From: Limnohabitans sp. T6-5
GTDB taxonomy: Bacteria > Pseudomonadota > Gammaproteobacteria > Burkholderiales > Burkholderiaceae_C
DNA length: 64,000 nt
Assembly: GCF_003063315.1 (NCBI RefSeq)
Contig: NZ_NERV01000001.1
Coordinates: 1,240,001-1,304,000 of the forward strand
Reading direction: 5' to 3'
The notes under the pieces are model-generated. The model had not been told where the DNA came from. It was given only the letters and a program-made list of their open reading frames with translations, and did not search any database. Below, one piece after another: positions 13,322-23,620 of this stretch (position 1 is its first letter; each line of letters starts with the position of its first letter). The translations under genes were made by a program, and so were the position numbers.

Positions 13322-13972
13322 ATGAAAAACATTCTGAACTCCTTTTCCCGTCGCTATTTTGTGGGCGCCGTGCTGGCTGTGGGCCTGAGCGCCACGGTTG
13401 GCGCGGCTTGGGCTGCAGATGAAGCGCCCGAAGTGTTCATCAAACGCATCACCAATGAAACGCTGGACAGCATCAAAGCTGACAAGGCTTTGCGCAATGG
13501 TGACATGAACAAGATCATGCTGTTGGTCGATGGCAAGCTGATGCCGCATGTCAACTTCCGTCGCATGACCGCGCTGGCGACAGGTCCGGCCTGGCGCAAA
13601 GCCACGCCGGAGCAGCAAAAAAGGTTGCAGGACGAATTCAAGATTTTGCTGGTGCGCACTTACGCGGGTGCCCTCAGTCAGGTGAACGACCAGGTGGTTC
13701 AGGTCAAGCCTTTGCGCCCCGGTCAGGAAGACAAAAACCTGGTGGTGAACACGGAAGTGCGTGGCAAAGGCGATCCGATTCAATTGGACTATCGCCTTGA
13801 AAAAACCCCGGGCGAAGGTTCGGGTTGGATGATTTTTGACCTCAATGTTCTGGGCGTTTGGCTGATTGAGAACTACCGTACGCAGTTCACCAAAGAAATC
13901 AACGCCGGCGGTATTGATGCCTTGATCGCCAGTCTGGCGGCGCGCAACAAGTCCAATGCGGGCAACTCTTGA
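13322..13972 (+). CDS. mlaC: MlaC, periplasmic phospholipid shuttle
   Basis: A 216-residue member of the Tol-Tol-Ttg2/MlaC family (KIMLLVDGKLMPHVNFRRMT; FKILLVRTYAGAL). It carries phospholipid between MlaA and MlaD. The signal peptide is MKNILNSFSRRYFVGAVLAV ending in AWA: SRRYFV fits the twin-arginine consensus S/T-R-R-x-F-x with a mildly hydrophobic core, so export through TatABC (encoded at 29.4-30.9 kb) is plausible. The start ATG 13322 has no clear ribosome site, and 88 bases separate it from mlaA. Confidence 0.92.
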   Translation: MKNILNSFSRRYFVGAVLAVGLSATVGAAWAADEAPEVFIKRITNETLDSIKADKALRNGDMNKIMLLVDGKLMPHVNFRRMTALATGPAWRKATPEQQKRLQDEFKILLVRTYAGALSQVNDQVVQVKPLRPGQEDKNLVVNTEVRGKGDPIQLDYRLEKTPGEGSGWMIFDLNVLGVWLIENYRTQFTKEINAGGIDALIASLAARNKSNAGNS

Positions 13973-13989
13973 TCTGCCAAGGCCTGACG

Positions 13990-14271
13990 ATGAGCGATCT
14001 GACACTGCCTGCGACCTTGATGCATGACCAGGCCAATGCCTGTCTGGCGCAGTGGGTTGCCCGGTTGCAGGCGCAACAAGCGTCGACAGCGCCGGTCCAA
14101 CTCGACGCATCGGCCCTGCAAGATTTTGATTCTTCGGCGCTGGCTGTCTTGCTGGGCTTGCGCCGGGAAGTTCGTGAATTGGGGCGCAGCTTGCAGGTGC
14201 AGGGCATGACCGCTCGTCTGCGTGAGTTGGCCACTTTGTACGGCGTACTGGATTTGCTTGAATCGGCCTGA
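13990..14271 (+). CDS. mlaB: MlaB, STAS-domain subunit
   Basis: A 93-residue cytoplasmic STAS-domain protein. DFDSSALAVLLGLRRE matches the conserved serine-containing loop (DSSALA) of STAS proteins. MlaB binds MlaF and is needed for a stable, active complex. It starts at ATG 13990 (MSDLTLPATL), 17 bases after mlaC. Confidence 0.85.
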   Translation: MSDLTLPATLMHDQANACLAQWVARLQAQQASTAPVQLDASALQDFDSSALAVLLGLRREVRELGRSLQVQGMTARLRELATLYGVLDLLESA

Positions 14272-14394
14272 TTCATGCCATTTGATTTTTTTTAAGCGTT
14301 TCGTCTGAACGGCGGCCCTTTTGGGCTTCTTTTGACACGATCTTCGTCATGACGCAGCGCCAGAGCGGGGCAGCACTTAAAATAAAGCCCTGAC

Positions 14395-15330
14395 ATGTCT
14401 GCACTCTCATTCCAATCCATCTCTAAAACTTACCCTGCCAAACAGGCTGGCGCAGCCGCGTTCAAGGCGCTCGACCAGGTCACCCTGGAGGTGCAAGAGG
14501 GTGAGTTTTTCGGCCTTCTGGGTCCCAATGGCGCTGGCAAAACCACCCTGATCAGCATCCTGGCGGGCTTGACCCGTGCGACCGAAGGCACGGCCCGGGT
14601 GCATGGCCATGACGTGCAGGCCGACTATGCGGCGGCTCGCCGTTTACTGGGCGTGGTACCTCAAGAGCTGGTGTTTGACCCGTTTTTCACGGTGCGCGAG
14701 TCGCTGCGCATCCAGTCGGGTTATTTTGGGGTCAAGAAAAACGACGCCTGGATTGATGAACTGCTGGAAAGCCTGGGCCTGACCGACAAGGCGGGCGCCA
14801 ACATGCGCCAGCTCTCGGGCGGCATGAAACGCCGAGTGCTGGTTGCCCAAGCCCTGGTGCACAAGCCCCGCGTGATTGTTCTCGACGAACCGACCGCAGG
14901 CGTCGATGTGGAATTGCGCCAGACCTTGTGGGCCTTCATCGCCAAACTCAACAAGCAAGGCCACACGGTGTTGCTGACCACGCACTACCTCGAAGAAGCC
15001 GAAGCCCTGTGCGGCCGCATTGCCATGCTCAAGCGCGGCCAGGTGGTGGCCCTTGAGCGCACCTCTGATCTGCTCAAGTCCGCCACCAGCCAGGTGCTGC
15101 GCATGAAGCTCGATGGTGATTTGCCTGCTGCCCTTGCTGCCATGGCGCGCGTGACAGGACGCATCGTTCAGCTGCCGGTGCACAACGCGCTCGAAATTGA
15201 AAACCACCTGGCCACCATCCGCGCGGCGGGCCTGGTGGCCGAAGACGTGGAAATCCGGCAACCTGATCTGGAAGACGTCTTCCTCGAAGTCATGAACCGA
15301 AAACAACCCGCACACGGAGTCTCGGCATGA
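14395..15330 (+). CDS. ABC-2 type exporter, ATP-binding protein (YadG-like)
   Basis: A 311-residue ATPase with Walker A GPNGAGKTT, signature LSGGMKRRVLVAQA and Walker B VIVLDEPTAGVD, plus the C-terminal extension common in YadG/NodI-type exporters. It overlaps the following permease by ATGA. The substrate is unknown. The pair sits between mlaB and ibaG, a usual place in Burkholderiales, which hints at an envelope role but does not show one. About 120 bases before it hold no gene. Confidence 0.9.
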   Translation: MSALSFQSISKTYPAKQAGAAAFKALDQVTLEVQEGEFFGLLGPNGAGKTTLISILAGLTRATEGTARVHGHDVQADYAAARRLLGVVPQELVFDPFFTVRESLRIQSGYFGVKKNDAWIDELLESLGLTDKAGANMRQLSGGMKRRVLVAQALVHKPRVIVLDEPTAGVDVELRQTLWAFIAKLNKQGHTVLLTTHYLEEAEALCGRIAMLKRGQVVALERTSDLLKSATSQVLRMKLDGDLPAALAAMARVTGRIVQLPVHNALEIENHLATIRAAGLVAEDVEIRQPDLEDVFLEVMNRKQPAHGVSA

Positions 15331-16082
15331 CCGGCTGGCAAACACTGCTTTACAAAGAAGTGCTGCGCTTTTGGAAAGTCGCTTTCCAGACCATTGCGGC
15401 GCCCGTGCTCACCTCGGTGCTCTACATGCTGATCTTCGGCCATGTGCTGGAAAATCATGTGAAGGTTTATGACCAGGTGGCCTATACCTCGTTCTTGCTG
15501 CCTGGCCTGATCATGATGGGGGTGCTGCAAAACGCCTTTGCCAACAGTTCGTCGAGCCTGGTGCAAAGCAAGATCATGGGCAACATCGTCTTTTTGCTGC
15601 TTACGCCCTTGTCGCACTGCAGCTGGTTTGTGGCCTATGTGGGCTCGTCGGTGGTGCGTGGCTTGGCCGTGGGCCTGGGCGTGTTTGTCATCACCGGCTG
15701 GATGGTCAACATCCAGTTCATCTACCCCTTGTGGATTTTGGCCTTCGCCATTTTGGGCGCGGCCATGATGGGCGCCTTGGGCGTGATTGCAGGGCTGTGG
15801 GCCGAAAAATTCGACCAAATGGCCGCCTTCCAGAACTTCGTCATCATGCCCATGACCTTCCTGTCGGGCGTGTTCTACTCCATCCACTCGCTGCCTGCCT
15901 TTTGGCAACAACTGAGCCACCTCAACCCCTTCTTTTACATGATCGATGGCTTCCGCTACGGCTTTTTTGGCCACAGCGATGTCTCCCCCTGGATCAGTCT
16001 GGCGGTGGTGGGCACAGCCATGGTGTTGGTGAGCAGCGTGACCCTTTATCTTTTGCGCACCGGCTACAAAATCCGGAGCTGA
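15327..16082 (+). CDS. ABC-2 type exporter, permease (YadH-like)
   Basis: A 251-residue inner-membrane protein with six hydrophobic segments and the ABC-2 signature around NFVIMPMTFLSGVFYSI, HLNPFFYMIDGFRYGFFG. It forms the channel half of the exporter with the preceding ATPase. Substrate unknown. Confidence 0.9.
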   Translation: MTGWQTLLYKEVLRFWKVAFQTIAAPVLTSVLYMLIFGHVLENHVKVYDQVAYTSFLLPGLIMMGVLQNAFANSSSSLVQSKIMGNIVFLLLTPLSHCSWFVAYVGSSVVRGLAVGLGVFVITGWMVNIQFIYPLWILAFAILGAAMMGALGVIAGLWAEKFDQMAAFQNFVIMPMTFLSGVFYSIHSLPAFWQQLSHLNPFFYMIDGFRYGFFGHSDVSPWISLAVVGTAMVLVSSVTLYLLRTGYKIRS

Positions 16083-16087
16083 AACAC

Positions 16088-16330
16088 ATGAACGCAGAGC
16101 AACTTCACGCCATCATTGCCGCAGGACTCGAATGCACCCACCTTGAAGTCGACGGCGATGGTCGACACTGGAGTGCCGTGGTCGTGTCTGACGCGTTTGC
16201 GGGTATGCGCCCAATTGCCCGCCATCAGCGGGTGTATGCCACGTTGGGGCAAAAAATTCACAACGACGAGGTGCATGCCTTGTCGATGAAAACCTATACA
16301 CCAGCTGAATGGGCCACCCAAGGCCGTTGA
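16088..16330 (+). CDS. ibaG: BolA/IbaG family protein
   Basis: An 80-residue BolA-fold protein (GDGRHWSAVVVSDAFAGMRP; RHQRVYATLG). It keeps its conserved histidine (DEVHALSMKTYTPAEW) and a Cys near the N-terminus (LECTHLEVDG). IbaG/BolA proteins pair with monothiol glutaredoxins around [2Fe-2S] clusters; a Grx4-type protein is encoded at 58.3 kb. Its place before murA matches E. coli ibaG (yrbA)-murA, which supports IbaG rather than BolA. Confidence 0.88.
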   Translation: MNAEQLHAIIAAGLECTHLEVDGDGRHWSAVVVSDAFAGMRPIARHQRVYATLGQKIHNDEVHALSMKTYTPAEWATQGR

Positions 16331-16373
16331 ATGGCTTTGAAGAGTCGTCAAGACACTGAACAGATCAAAACCC

Positions 16374-17639
16374 ATGGACAAACTGAAAATTAGAGGCGGC
16401 CAGCGCCTGCAAGGGACGCTGGATGTGGCCGGTGCCAAAAACGCCGCCTTGCCCGAGCTGTGTGCGGCCTTGTTGAGCGCCGACCCCGTCACGTTGGCCA
16501 ATGTGCCTCGCTTGCAGGACGTGTCCACCATGCTCAAGCTGATCCGCAACATGGGCGTGACCGCTGAGCACCACGAAGACGGCCGCGTCACGCTGGATGC
16601 CGGTGCTTTGAACAACCCCGAAGCTCCCTATGAGCTGGTGAAAACCATGCGTGCCTCGGTGCTGGCCTTGGGGCCTTTGCTGGCCCGTTTTGGCCACGCC
16701 AAAGTCTCGTTGCCCGGTGGCTGTGCCATCGGCTCGCGTCCGGTGGACCAGCACATCAAGGGCTTGCAGGCCATGGGGGCCGAAATTTCGGTCGAGCATG
16801 GCTACATGCTGGCCAGCCTGCCCGCAGGCCGCACACGCCTGAAGGGCGCGCACATCACCACCGACATGGTGACCGTGACCGGCACCGAAAACTTCATGAT
16901 GGCTGCGGCTTTGGCCGAAGGTGAGACGGTGCTCGAAAACGCCGCCCAGGAGCCCGAAATTGGCGATCTGGCTGAAATGCTCATCAAGATGGGCGCCAAG
17001 ATCGAAGGCCACGGCACACGCCGAATCCGGATTCAGGGCGTGGAGCGTTTGCACGGTTGCGAACACCAGGTGGTGGCCGACCGCATCGAGGCGGGCACTT
17101 TTTTGTGCGCGGTCGCTGCAACCGGTGGTGACGTGGTGTTGCGCCACGGGCGTGCCGATCACCTGGAAGTGGTCATTGAGAAGCTGCGCGATGCCGGTGC
17201 CACGATTGAAGCTGGTGATGGCTTCATCCGCGTCCAATCCGAAGGGCGCTTGAAAGCCCAGAGCTTTCGCACCACCGAATACCCCGGTTTCCCGACCGAC
17301 ATGCAGGCCCAGTTCATGGCGCTCAACTGCATCTCGCAAGGCGCGAGCAAAGTGACCGAGACGATTTTTGAAAACCGTTTCATGCACGTCAACGAACTGG
17401 TGCGCCTGGGCGCGCACATCCAGATCGACGGCAAGGTGTCGGTGATCGAAGGGGTTGAAAAATTGTCGGGTGCCATCGTCATGGCCACCGACCTGCGCGC
17501 ATCCGCCAGCCTGGTGATTGCCGGTTTGGTGGCCGAAGGCGAAACCATTGTCGACCGCATCTACCACCTGGACCGCGGCTATGACCGCATGGAATTGAAA
17601 CTGCGCGGCCTGGGTGCCGACATCGAAAGAGTGAAATGA
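16374..17639 (+). CDS. murA: UDP-N-acetylglucosamine 1-carboxyvinyltransferase
   Basis: The 421-residue MurA adds enolpyruvate to UDP-GlcNAc, the first committed step of peptidoglycan synthesis. [10 protein letters not shown] holds the active-site lysine, and [16 protein letters not shown] holds the cysteine that reacts with PEP and fosfomycin (equivalent of Cys115). Cys is present, so no natural fosfomycin resistance by Asp replacement is expected. The stop overlaps hisG by ATGA. Confidence 0.98.
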   Translation: MDKLKIRGGQRLQGTLDVAGAKNAALPELCAALLSADPVTLANVPRLQDVSTMLKLIRNMGVTAEHHEDGRVTLDAGALNNPEAPYELVKTMRASVLALGPLLARFGHAKVSLPGGCAIGSRPVDQHIKGLQAMGAEISVEHGYMLASLPAGRTRLKGAHITTDMVTVTGTENFMMAAALAEGETVLENAAQEPEIGDLAEMLIKMGAKIEGHGTRRIRIQGVERLHGCEHQVVADRIEAGTFLCAVAATGGDVVLRHGRADHLEVVIEKLRDAGATIEAGDGFIRVQSEGRLKAQSFRTTEYPGFPTDMQAQFMALNCISQGASKVTETIFENRFMHVNELVRLGAHIQIDGKVSVIEGVEKLSGAIVMATDLRASASLVIAGLVAEGETIVDRIYHLDRGYDRMELKLRGLGADIERVK

Positions 17640-18277
17640 TCACGCTGGCCCTGTCCAAAGGACGCATCTTTGACGAAACCCTGCCGCTGCTCAAAGCCGC
17701 TGGCATCGAGGTGCTCGAAGACCCCGAAAAATCCCGCAAGCTGATCTTGCCCACCAACCAGGCCAATGTGCGCGTGGTGCTGGTGCGCGCCAGCGACGTG
17801 CCCACCTATGTGGAATACGGCGGCGCCGATTTGGGCGTGACCGGGTTGGACACGTTGATCGAACACGGCGGCCAAGGCCTTTACCAGCCGCTGGACCTGA
17901 ACATCGCCAAATGCCGCATGAGCGTGGCGGTGCGTGCCGACTACGACTACGCCGCGCAAGTGCGCACGGGCGCGCGCCTGAAAGTGGCGACCAAGTACAC
18001 CACGATTGCCCGCGACTTTTTTGCCACCAAAGGCGTGCACGTCGACCTGATCAAGCTTTACGGCAGCATGGAACTGGCACCGCTCACGGGCTTGGCTGAT
18101 GCCATCGTCGATCTGGTGTCCACGGGCAACACCCTCAAGGCCAACCACCTGGTTGAAGTCGAACGCATCATGGACATCAGCTCGCGTCTGGTCGTGAACC
18201 AGGCAGCTCTCAAACTCAAGCAAGCACCGATCCGCGCCATCATCGACGCCTTTGCGGGCGCGGTGAAGAAAGACTGA
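17636..18277 (+). CDS. hisG: ATP phosphoribosyltransferase, short form
   Basis: A 213-residue HisG that condenses ATP and PRPP, the first step of histidine synthesis. It lacks the roughly 80-residue C-terminal regulatory domain of the long form, so it should need the HisRS-like partner HisZ for activity and feedback control; hisZ is not in this window. [13 protein letters not shown] matches the PRPP-binding loop. It is coupled to murA by overlap. Confidence 0.97.
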   Translation: MITLALSKGRIFDETLPLLKAAGIEVLEDPEKSRKLILPTNQANVRVVLVRASDVPTYVEYGGADLGVTGLDTLIEHGGQGLYQPLDLNIAKCRMSVAVRADYDYAAQVRTGARLKVATKYTTIARDFFATKGVHVDLIKLYGSMELAPLTGLADAIVDLVSTGNTLKANHLVEVERIMDISSRLVVNQAALKLKQAPIRAIIDAFAGAVKKD

Positions 18278-18282
18278 ACCCC

Positions 18283-19635
18283 ATGGACACGTTAGGCTTG
18301 CAGGCCAAACCCTTGCAACTGAACACGGCGGATGCCGGTTTTGAAGCGGCCTTCGCGGCGCGCCTGCATTGGTCTGCCGACACCGACGCCGCCATTGAGC
18401 AGCGCGTGGCCGACATCCTGGCCGATGTGCAGCAGCGCGGCGACGCGGCCGTGCTGGAGTACACCCAGCGTTTTGATGGCCTGCAAGCCGCCGATGTGAA
18501 GGCCCTGGAGATCACCCAAGCCGAATTGCAGGCCGCTTTGGATAGCCTGCCTGCCGTGCAGCGCGAAGCCTTGCAAGCGGCTGCACAACGTGTGCGCATG
18601 TACCACGAGGCGCAAAAGAAAGCATCGGGCGAAAGCTGGTCTTACCGCGACGAAGACGGCACCTTGCTTGGCCAAAAAGTCACACCGCTCGACCGCGTGG
18701 GCATTTATGTGCCCGGTGGCAAAGCCGCTTACCCTTCGTCGGTGTTGATGAACGCTATTCCCGCGCATGTGGCGGGTGTGCAAGAGATCATCATGGTCGT
18801 GCCCACGCCGCAAGGCGTGCGCAATCCGCTGGTGCTGGCTGCTGCCTGTGTGGCGGGCGTGAGCCGCGCCTTCACGGTGGGGGGGGCGCAGGCCGTGGCG
18901 GCGCTGGCTTATGGCACCGCCACCATCCCCAAAGTGGACAAGATCACCGGCCCCGGCAACGCCTATGTGGCCAGCGCCAAAAAGCGCGTGTTCGGCACCG
19001 TGGGCATCGACATGATCGCTGGCCCCAGCGAAATTTTGGTGCTGGCCGATGGCACCACGCCCGCCGAATGGGTGGCGATGGATCTGTTCAGCCAGGCTGA
19101 GCACGACGAATTGGCGCAAAGCATTTTGCTGTGCCCTGATGCGGCATACATCGCTCAAGTGCAAGCCGCCATCGACCGCCTGCTGCCCGAGATGCCGCGT
19201 CGCGAGATCATTGCCAAGAGCCTGAACGACCGGAGTGCGCTGATCCTTACGCGCAACATGGAAGAAGCCTGCGCCATCAGCAACCGCATCGCGCCCGAGC
19301 ACCTGGAGGTGTCGAGCCGCGACCCGCACCGCTGGGAGCCACTGCTGCGCCACGCGGGTGCGATCTTTTTGGGCGCTTTCACCAGCGAGTCGCTGGGCGA
19401 CTACTGCGCTGGCCCCAACCACGTTTTGCCCACCAGCGGCACGGCGCGTTTCTCGTCGCCACTGGGTGTGTACGACTTCCAAAAGCGCAGCAGTCTGATT
19501 GAAGTGAGCGAAGCGGGTGCCCAGACGCTGGGCCGCATTGCCGCAGAGCTGGCTTATGGCGAAGGCCTGCAAGCCCACGCCCGCGCTGCCGAATTGCGTT
19601 TGAACCCTGTGCCCCCGATGCGAGATACCCAATGA
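18283..19635 (+). CDS. hisD: Histidinol dehydrogenase
   Basis: A 450-residue zinc enzyme that oxidises histidinol to histidine in two NAD-dependent steps. [16 protein letters not shown] (catalytic Glu-His) and [15 protein letters not shown] are the conserved zinc and catalytic segments; [20 protein letters not shown] is the family signature. It begins five bases after hisG and overlaps hisC by ATGA. Confidence 0.98.
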   Translation: MDTLGLQAKPLQLNTADAGFEAAFAARLHWSADTDAAIEQRVADILADVQQRGDAAVLEYTQRFDGLQAADVKALEITQAELQAALDSLPAVQREALQAAAQRVRMYHEAQKKASGESWSYRDEDGTLLGQKVTPLDRVGIYVPGGKAAYPSSVLMNAIPAHVAGVQEIIMVVPTPQGVRNPLVLAAACVAGVSRAFTVGGAQAVAALAYGTATIPKVDKITGPGNAYVASAKKRVFGTVGIDMIAGPSEILVLADGTTPAEWVAMDLFSQAEHDELAQSILLCPDAAYIAQVQAAIDRLLPEMPRREIIAKSLNDRSALILTRNMEEACAISNRIAPEHLEVSSRDPHRWEPLLRHAGAIFLGAFTSESLGDYCAGPNHVLPTSGTARFSSPLGVYDFQKRSSLIEVSEAGAQTLGRIAAELAYGEGLQAHARAAELRLNPVPPMRDTQ

Positions 19636-20717
19636 GCCACGTCAGTCCCCAACTCATGCAACGCATCCGCCAGGACGTGCAGTCCATGCACGCCTACGCC
19701 ATCCAGGATTCGGTCAGCATGGTCAAGCTCGACGCGATGGAAAACCCGCACCGCCTGCCCGCTGAGTTGCAAAAGGCTTTGGGCGAGCGCCTGGGCGCGT
19801 TGGCGCTCAACCGCTACCCTGATGGCCGTGTGAACGACCTGCGCGCTGCGTTGGCCCAGCACGCGGGCATGCCTGAAGGTTTCGACATCATGCTGGGCAA
19901 CGGCTCAGACGAATTGATCTCGCTCTTGGCCATGGCCTGCGACGTGCCCGGCGCGTCCATCTTGGCGCCACTGCCCGGCTTTGTGATGTACGCCATGAGC
20001 GCCCAGCTGCAAGGCCTGGCCTTCCACGGCGTGCCGCTCACGGCCGATTTTGAGCTGGACGAAGCTGCCATGCTGGCCGCCATTGCCGAGCACAAGCCGT
20101 CCATCGTTTACCTGGCTTACCCCAACAACCCCACCGGCAACCTCTGGAACGACGACACGATCGAAAAGATCGTGCTGGCCCAGGGCGAACAAGGCGGGCT
20201 GGTGGTCATGGACGAGGCCTACCAGCCTTTTGCCAGCAAGACCTACATGGACCGCATCACGCGCCACTCGCATGTGCTCTTGATGCGCACGCTCTCCAAG
20301 TTTGGCCTGGCCGGTGTGCGCTTGGGGTATATGGTGGGCCCCAAAGCTTTGGTGGCCGAGATCGACAAAGTGCGCCCGCCTTACAACATCAGCGTGCTCA
20401 ACTGTGAATGCGCCCTGTTCGCGCTGGAGCATGCCGAGGTGTTTGCCGCACAAGCCAAAGACCTGCGCGAGCAGCGTGCCCGCCTCTTGAAAGAGCTGGC
20501 CACCTTGCCTAGCGTGCAGCCTTTCCCCAGCGAAGCCAACATGATCCTGGCCCGAGTGCCCGATGCGGCCAAAACCTTCGAGGGTATGAAAGCCCACAAA
20601 GTGTTGGTCAAGAACGTTTCTAAAATGCACCCATTACTGGCCAATTGCCTGCGCCTGACAGTGGGCACCGCTCAAGAAAACGACCTGATGCTGGCCGCCC
20701 TGAAAGAATCGTTATGA
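19632..20717 (+). CDS. hisC: Histidinol-phosphate aminotransferase
   Basis: A 361-residue PLP enzyme (class I/II fold) that makes histidinol phosphate from imidazole acetol phosphate. [16 protein letters not shown] carries the Schiff-base lysine. [10 protein letters not shown] and DEAYQPF are the PLP-contact motifs. ATGA overlaps join it to hisD and hisB. Confidence 0.97.
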   Translation: MSHVSPQLMQRIRQDVQSMHAYAIQDSVSMVKLDAMENPHRLPAELQKALGERLGALALNRYPDGRVNDLRAALAQHAGMPEGFDIMLGNGSDELISLLAMACDVPGASILAPLPGFVMYAMSAQLQGLAFHGVPLTADFELDEAAMLAAIAEHKPSIVYLAYPNNPTGNLWNDDTIEKIVLAQGEQGGLVVMDEAYQPFASKTYMDRITRHSHVLLMRTLSKFGLAGVRLGYMVGPKALVAEIDKVRPPYNISVLNCECALFALEHAEVFAAQAKDLREQRARLLKELATLPSVQPFPSEANMILARVPDAAKTFEGMKAHKVLVKNVSKMHPLLANCLRLTVGTAQENDLMLAALKESL

Positions 20718-21304
20718 ACCGTACCGCCGAAGTCAGCCGCAAGACGGCAGAAACCAACATCCGCGTCGCCATCAACCTAGACGGTACAGGCCAGGCCAAG
20801 CTGGCCAGCGGCATTGGTTTTCTGGACCACATGCTCGACCAGATCGCCCGCCACGGCTTGATCGACTTGGACATCGCTTGCGAAGGCGACTTGCACATCG
20901 ACGGCCACCACACGGTGGAAGACATCGGCATCACCTTGGGCCAAGCATTTGCGCAAGCCATTGGCGACAAAAAAGGCATCCGCCGTTATGGCCACGCCTA
21001 TGTGCCGCTCGACGAAGCTTTGAGCCGCGTGGTGGTGGACTTTTCGGGTCGCCCCGGTCTGCACATGGACGTGAAATTCACTTCGGGCTCGCTGGGCGCG
21101 CTCGACACGCAGCTGGTGTACGAATTCTTCCAGGGCTTTGTGAACCACGCCCTGTGCACGCTGCACATCGACAACCTCAAGGGCGTCAATGCGCACCACC
21201 AGTGCGAGACCATCTTCAAGGCCTTTGCACGGGCTATTCGCGCGGCGCTCGAACTCGACCCCCGCTCGGCGGGTGTGATCCCTTCCACCAAAGGCAGCCT
21301 CTGA
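20714..21304 (+). CDS. hisB: Imidazoleglycerol-phosphate dehydratase
   Basis: A 196-residue monofunctional HisB; the histidinol-phosphatase domain of the enterobacterial fusion is absent. The metal-binding histidine clusters [23 protein letters not shown] and [11 protein letters not shown] are intact. The start is ATG 20714 ([11 protein letters not shown]), overlapping the hisC stop. Confidence 0.97.
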   Translation: MNRTAEVSRKTAETNIRVAINLDGTGQAKLASGIGFLDHMLDQIARHGLIDLDIACEGDLHIDGHHTVEDIGITLGQAFAQAIGDKKGIRRYGHAYVPLDEALSRVVVDFSGRPGLHMDVKFTSGSLGALDTQLVYEFFQGFVNHALCTLHIDNLKGVNAHHQCETIFKAFARAIRAALELDPRSAGVIPSTKGSL

Positions 21305-21305
21305 C

Positions 21306-21962
21306 ATGAGCTCCAACCGCGTCGCTGTCGTCGATTACGGCATGGGCAACCTGCGCAGTGTGGCGCAAGCGGTGATCCATGCGGCCTCCAGCGTGGACCA
21401 TGCCGAAGTGACGGTGACCTCTGACCCGCAAGTCGTGCGCAACGCGCACCGCGTGGTCTTGCCAGGGCAGGGCGCCATGCCCGACTGCATGCGCGAGTTG
21501 CGCGAGTCGGGTTTGATGGACGCCGTGCTCGAAGCCGCCGCCAGCAAACCGCTTTTTGGCGTGTGTGTGGGCATGCAGATGCTGCTGGACCACAGCGACG
21601 AAGGCAACACCCCCGGCCTCGGCTTGATCCCCGGCCGCGTGGTCAAGTTCGAGCTGGCGGGGCAAATTCAGCCTGACGGCACCCGCTACAAAGTGCCGCA
21701 AATGGGCTGGAACCAAGTCTGGCAAGACACCCCAGCGCACCCGCTGTGGAGCGGCATTGCCGATGGCAGCTGGTACTATTTTGTGCACAGCTTCTACGCC
21801 CAAGTGGCCAACCCGGCGCACAGCGCGGCCCAGACCGATTACGGTGGCCGCTTTGCCTGCGCCATTGCCCGTGACAATATTTTTGCCACCCAGTTTCACC
21901 CCGAAAAAAGCGCGGATCAGGGTTTGGCCTTGTTCCGCAATTTCCTCCACTGGCAGCCTTGA
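21306..21962 (+). CDS. hisH: Imidazole glycerol phosphate synthase, glutaminase subunit
   Basis: A 218-residue class I glutamine amidotransferase. [10 protein letters not shown] contains the nucleophile Cys and TQFHPEKS the His-Glu pair. It supplies ammonia to HisF, whose gene here is displaced 2.4 kb downstream by inserted genes. It starts one base after the hisB stop. Confidence 0.97.
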   Translation: MSSNRVAVVDYGMGNLRSVAQAVIHAASSVDHAEVTVTSDPQVVRNAHRVVLPGQGAMPDCMRELRESGLMDAVLEAAASKPLFGVCVGMQMLLDHSDEGNTPGLGLIPGRVVKFELAGQIQPDGTRYKVPQMGWNQVWQDTPAHPLWSGIADGSWYYFVHSFYAQVANPAHSAAQTDYGGRFACAIARDNIFATQFHPEKSADQGLALFRNFLHWQP

Positions 21963-22005
21963 GTTTTTGCTGCCGTTTGTTCTTTCAACAGCTTTTTAAT
22001 TCGCC

Positions 22006-22746
22006 ATGATTCTGATCCCCGCCATTGACCTCAAAGACGGCCACTGCGTTCGCCTCAAACAGGGCGATATGGACCAAGCCACGACCTTCGGTGAAGACCC
22101 GGCTGCCATGGCGCGCACCTGGCTCGAAAAAGGCGCACGCCGCCTGCACCTGGTGGATCTGAATGGCGCCTTTGCTGGCAAGCCGCAAAACTTCAGCGCC
22201 ATCAAGTCCATCCTCAAGGCCGTGGGCGACGACATCCCGGTGCAGCTGGGTGGCGGCATCCGCGATCTGGACACGATCGAAAAATACATCGACAGCGGCT
22301 TGCGCTACGTCATCATCGGCACCGCAGCCGTGAAGAACCCCGGCTTCTTGAAAGACGCCTGCACCGCCTTTGGCGGCCACATCATCGTCGGCCTGGATGC
22401 CAAAGACGGCAAAGTCGCCACCGACGGCTGGAGCAAGCTCACGGGCCACGAAGTGGTGGACCTGGCCAAGAAGTTCGAAGACTGGGGCGTCGAGTCCATC
22501 ATCTACACCGACATCGGCCGCGACGGCATGCTCAGCGGCATCAACATCGACGCCACCGTCAAGCTGGCCCAAGCCCTCACCATCCCCGTCATCGCCTCGG
22601 GCGGCCTGTCCAACATGGCCGACATCGAGCAGCTGTGCGCGGTTGAAGACGAAGGCGTGGAAGGCGTGATTTGTGGCCGTGCTGTGTATTCGGGCGACCT
22701 GGACTTCGCGCTGGCGCAGCAACGCGCCGACGAATTGAACGGCTGA
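22006..22746 (+). CDS. hisA: ProFAR isomerase (HisA)
   Basis: A 246-residue TIM barrel that opens the ribose ring of ProFAR (Amadori rearrangement). [15 protein letters not shown] supplies the first catalytic Asp, [11 protein letters not shown] the second, and IASGGLSN a phosphate-binding loop. It follows hisH by 43 bases. Confidence 0.97.
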   Translation: MILIPAIDLKDGHCVRLKQGDMDQATTFGEDPAAMARTWLEKGARRLHLVDLNGAFAGKPQNFSAIKSILKAVGDDIPVQLGGGIRDLDTIEKYIDSGLRYVIIGTAAVKNPGFLKDACTAFGGHIIVGLDAKDGKVATDGWSKLTGHEVVDLAKKFEDWGVESIIYTDIGRDGMLSGINIDATVKLAQALTIPVIASGGLSNMADIEQLCAVEDEGVEGVICGRAVYSGDLDFALAQQRADELNG

Positions 22747-22765
22747 ACCTTCAAGAAAACGCCAG

Positions 22766-23620
22766 ATGACCGGCTTGGCCACTTGTCGCGACACCACGTT
22801 CGCAGGCCTGCCGGCTTGTGAGTTGGCGTTGCCAGCGGGCGACCGCTTGGTGGTGGCACTGCACGGCGCGCATGTGCTGTCCTGGGCCTCGGGCGGGCAA
22901 GAGCGGCTGTACCTCAGCCCCCAAAGCGTGATGGACGGTCAGGCCGCTATCCGAGGCGGTGTGCCCGTCTGCTTTCCGCAGTTCAACCAGCGCGGCCCCC
23001 TGGCCGACCGCTTGCCCAAACACGGCTTTGCCCGCAACGTGGCCTGGCAGGCCGATGCGGCTCAATTGAGCGATGACCATGCCCGCCTCACGCTGCGCCT
23101 GAAAGACAACGCCCAAACCCGCCAGTGGTGGCCGCAGGCCTTTGAAGCGGAGCTGCACATCGACCTGAGCCCCGGTGAGCTGCAAATCACTTTGGGTGTG
23201 CACAACACCGATGCGCAGCCCTTGGCGTTTTCGGGCGCACTGCACACCTACATGGCCGTGCCCGACGTGACGCAAGCCACGCTGCAGGGCTTGGGCGGCC
23301 AGCCCGAGTGGGATTCGCTCACCGACACCCATGTGACCGCTGCCGACACGATCCGCTTTGACGCCGAGTTTGACCGCGTGTACGAAGCTGCGCCGAATCC
23401 GATGACGCTGAACCAGACCCTGCAGATCAGCCAAAGCCCAAGCTGGGCCAACACCGTGGTCTGGAACCCCGCGCAAGACCTGTGCAAGCGCCTGGCCGAC
23501 ATGCCCGATGACGGCTGGCGGCACATGCTGTGCGTCGAAGCCGCGCAGGTCTATGCGCCCATCACCTTGCCTGCGGGCGGGCGCTGGGCGGGCTGGCAGC
23601 GCTTGAGCTTGTATGCATGA
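22766..23620 (+). CDS. D-hexose-6-phosphate mutarotase / aldose epimerase family
   Basis: A 284-residue galactose-mutarotase-fold protein of the YeaD type (RGGVPVCFPQFNQRG, KHGFARNVAW, FSGALHTYMAVPD). It probably interconverts the anomers of a hexose 6-phosphate. It has no known role in histidine synthesis and lies 19 bases after hisA, so it is carried along in the operon. It ends in an ATGA overlap with the kinase gene that follows. Confidence 0.85.
   Translation: MTGLATCRDTTFAGLPACELALPAGDRLVVALHGAHVLSWASGGQERLYLSPQSVMDGQAAIRGGVPVCFPQFNQRGPLADRLPKHGFARNVAWQADAAQLSDDHARLTLRLKDNAQTRQWWPQAFEAELHIDLSPGELQITLGVHNTDAQPLAFSGALHTYMAVPDVTQATLQGLGGQPEWDSLTDTHVTAADTIRFDAEFDRVYEAAPNPMTLNQTLQISQSPSWANTVVWNPAQDLCKRLADMPDDGWRHMLCVEAAQVYAPITLPAGGRWAGWQRLSLYA

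Noticed and set aside
14272-14394. Possible terminator or promoter between mlaB and the ABC exporter.
   Set aside because: There is a T run and a TTGACA, but no stem beside the first and no -10 at the right distance from the second.
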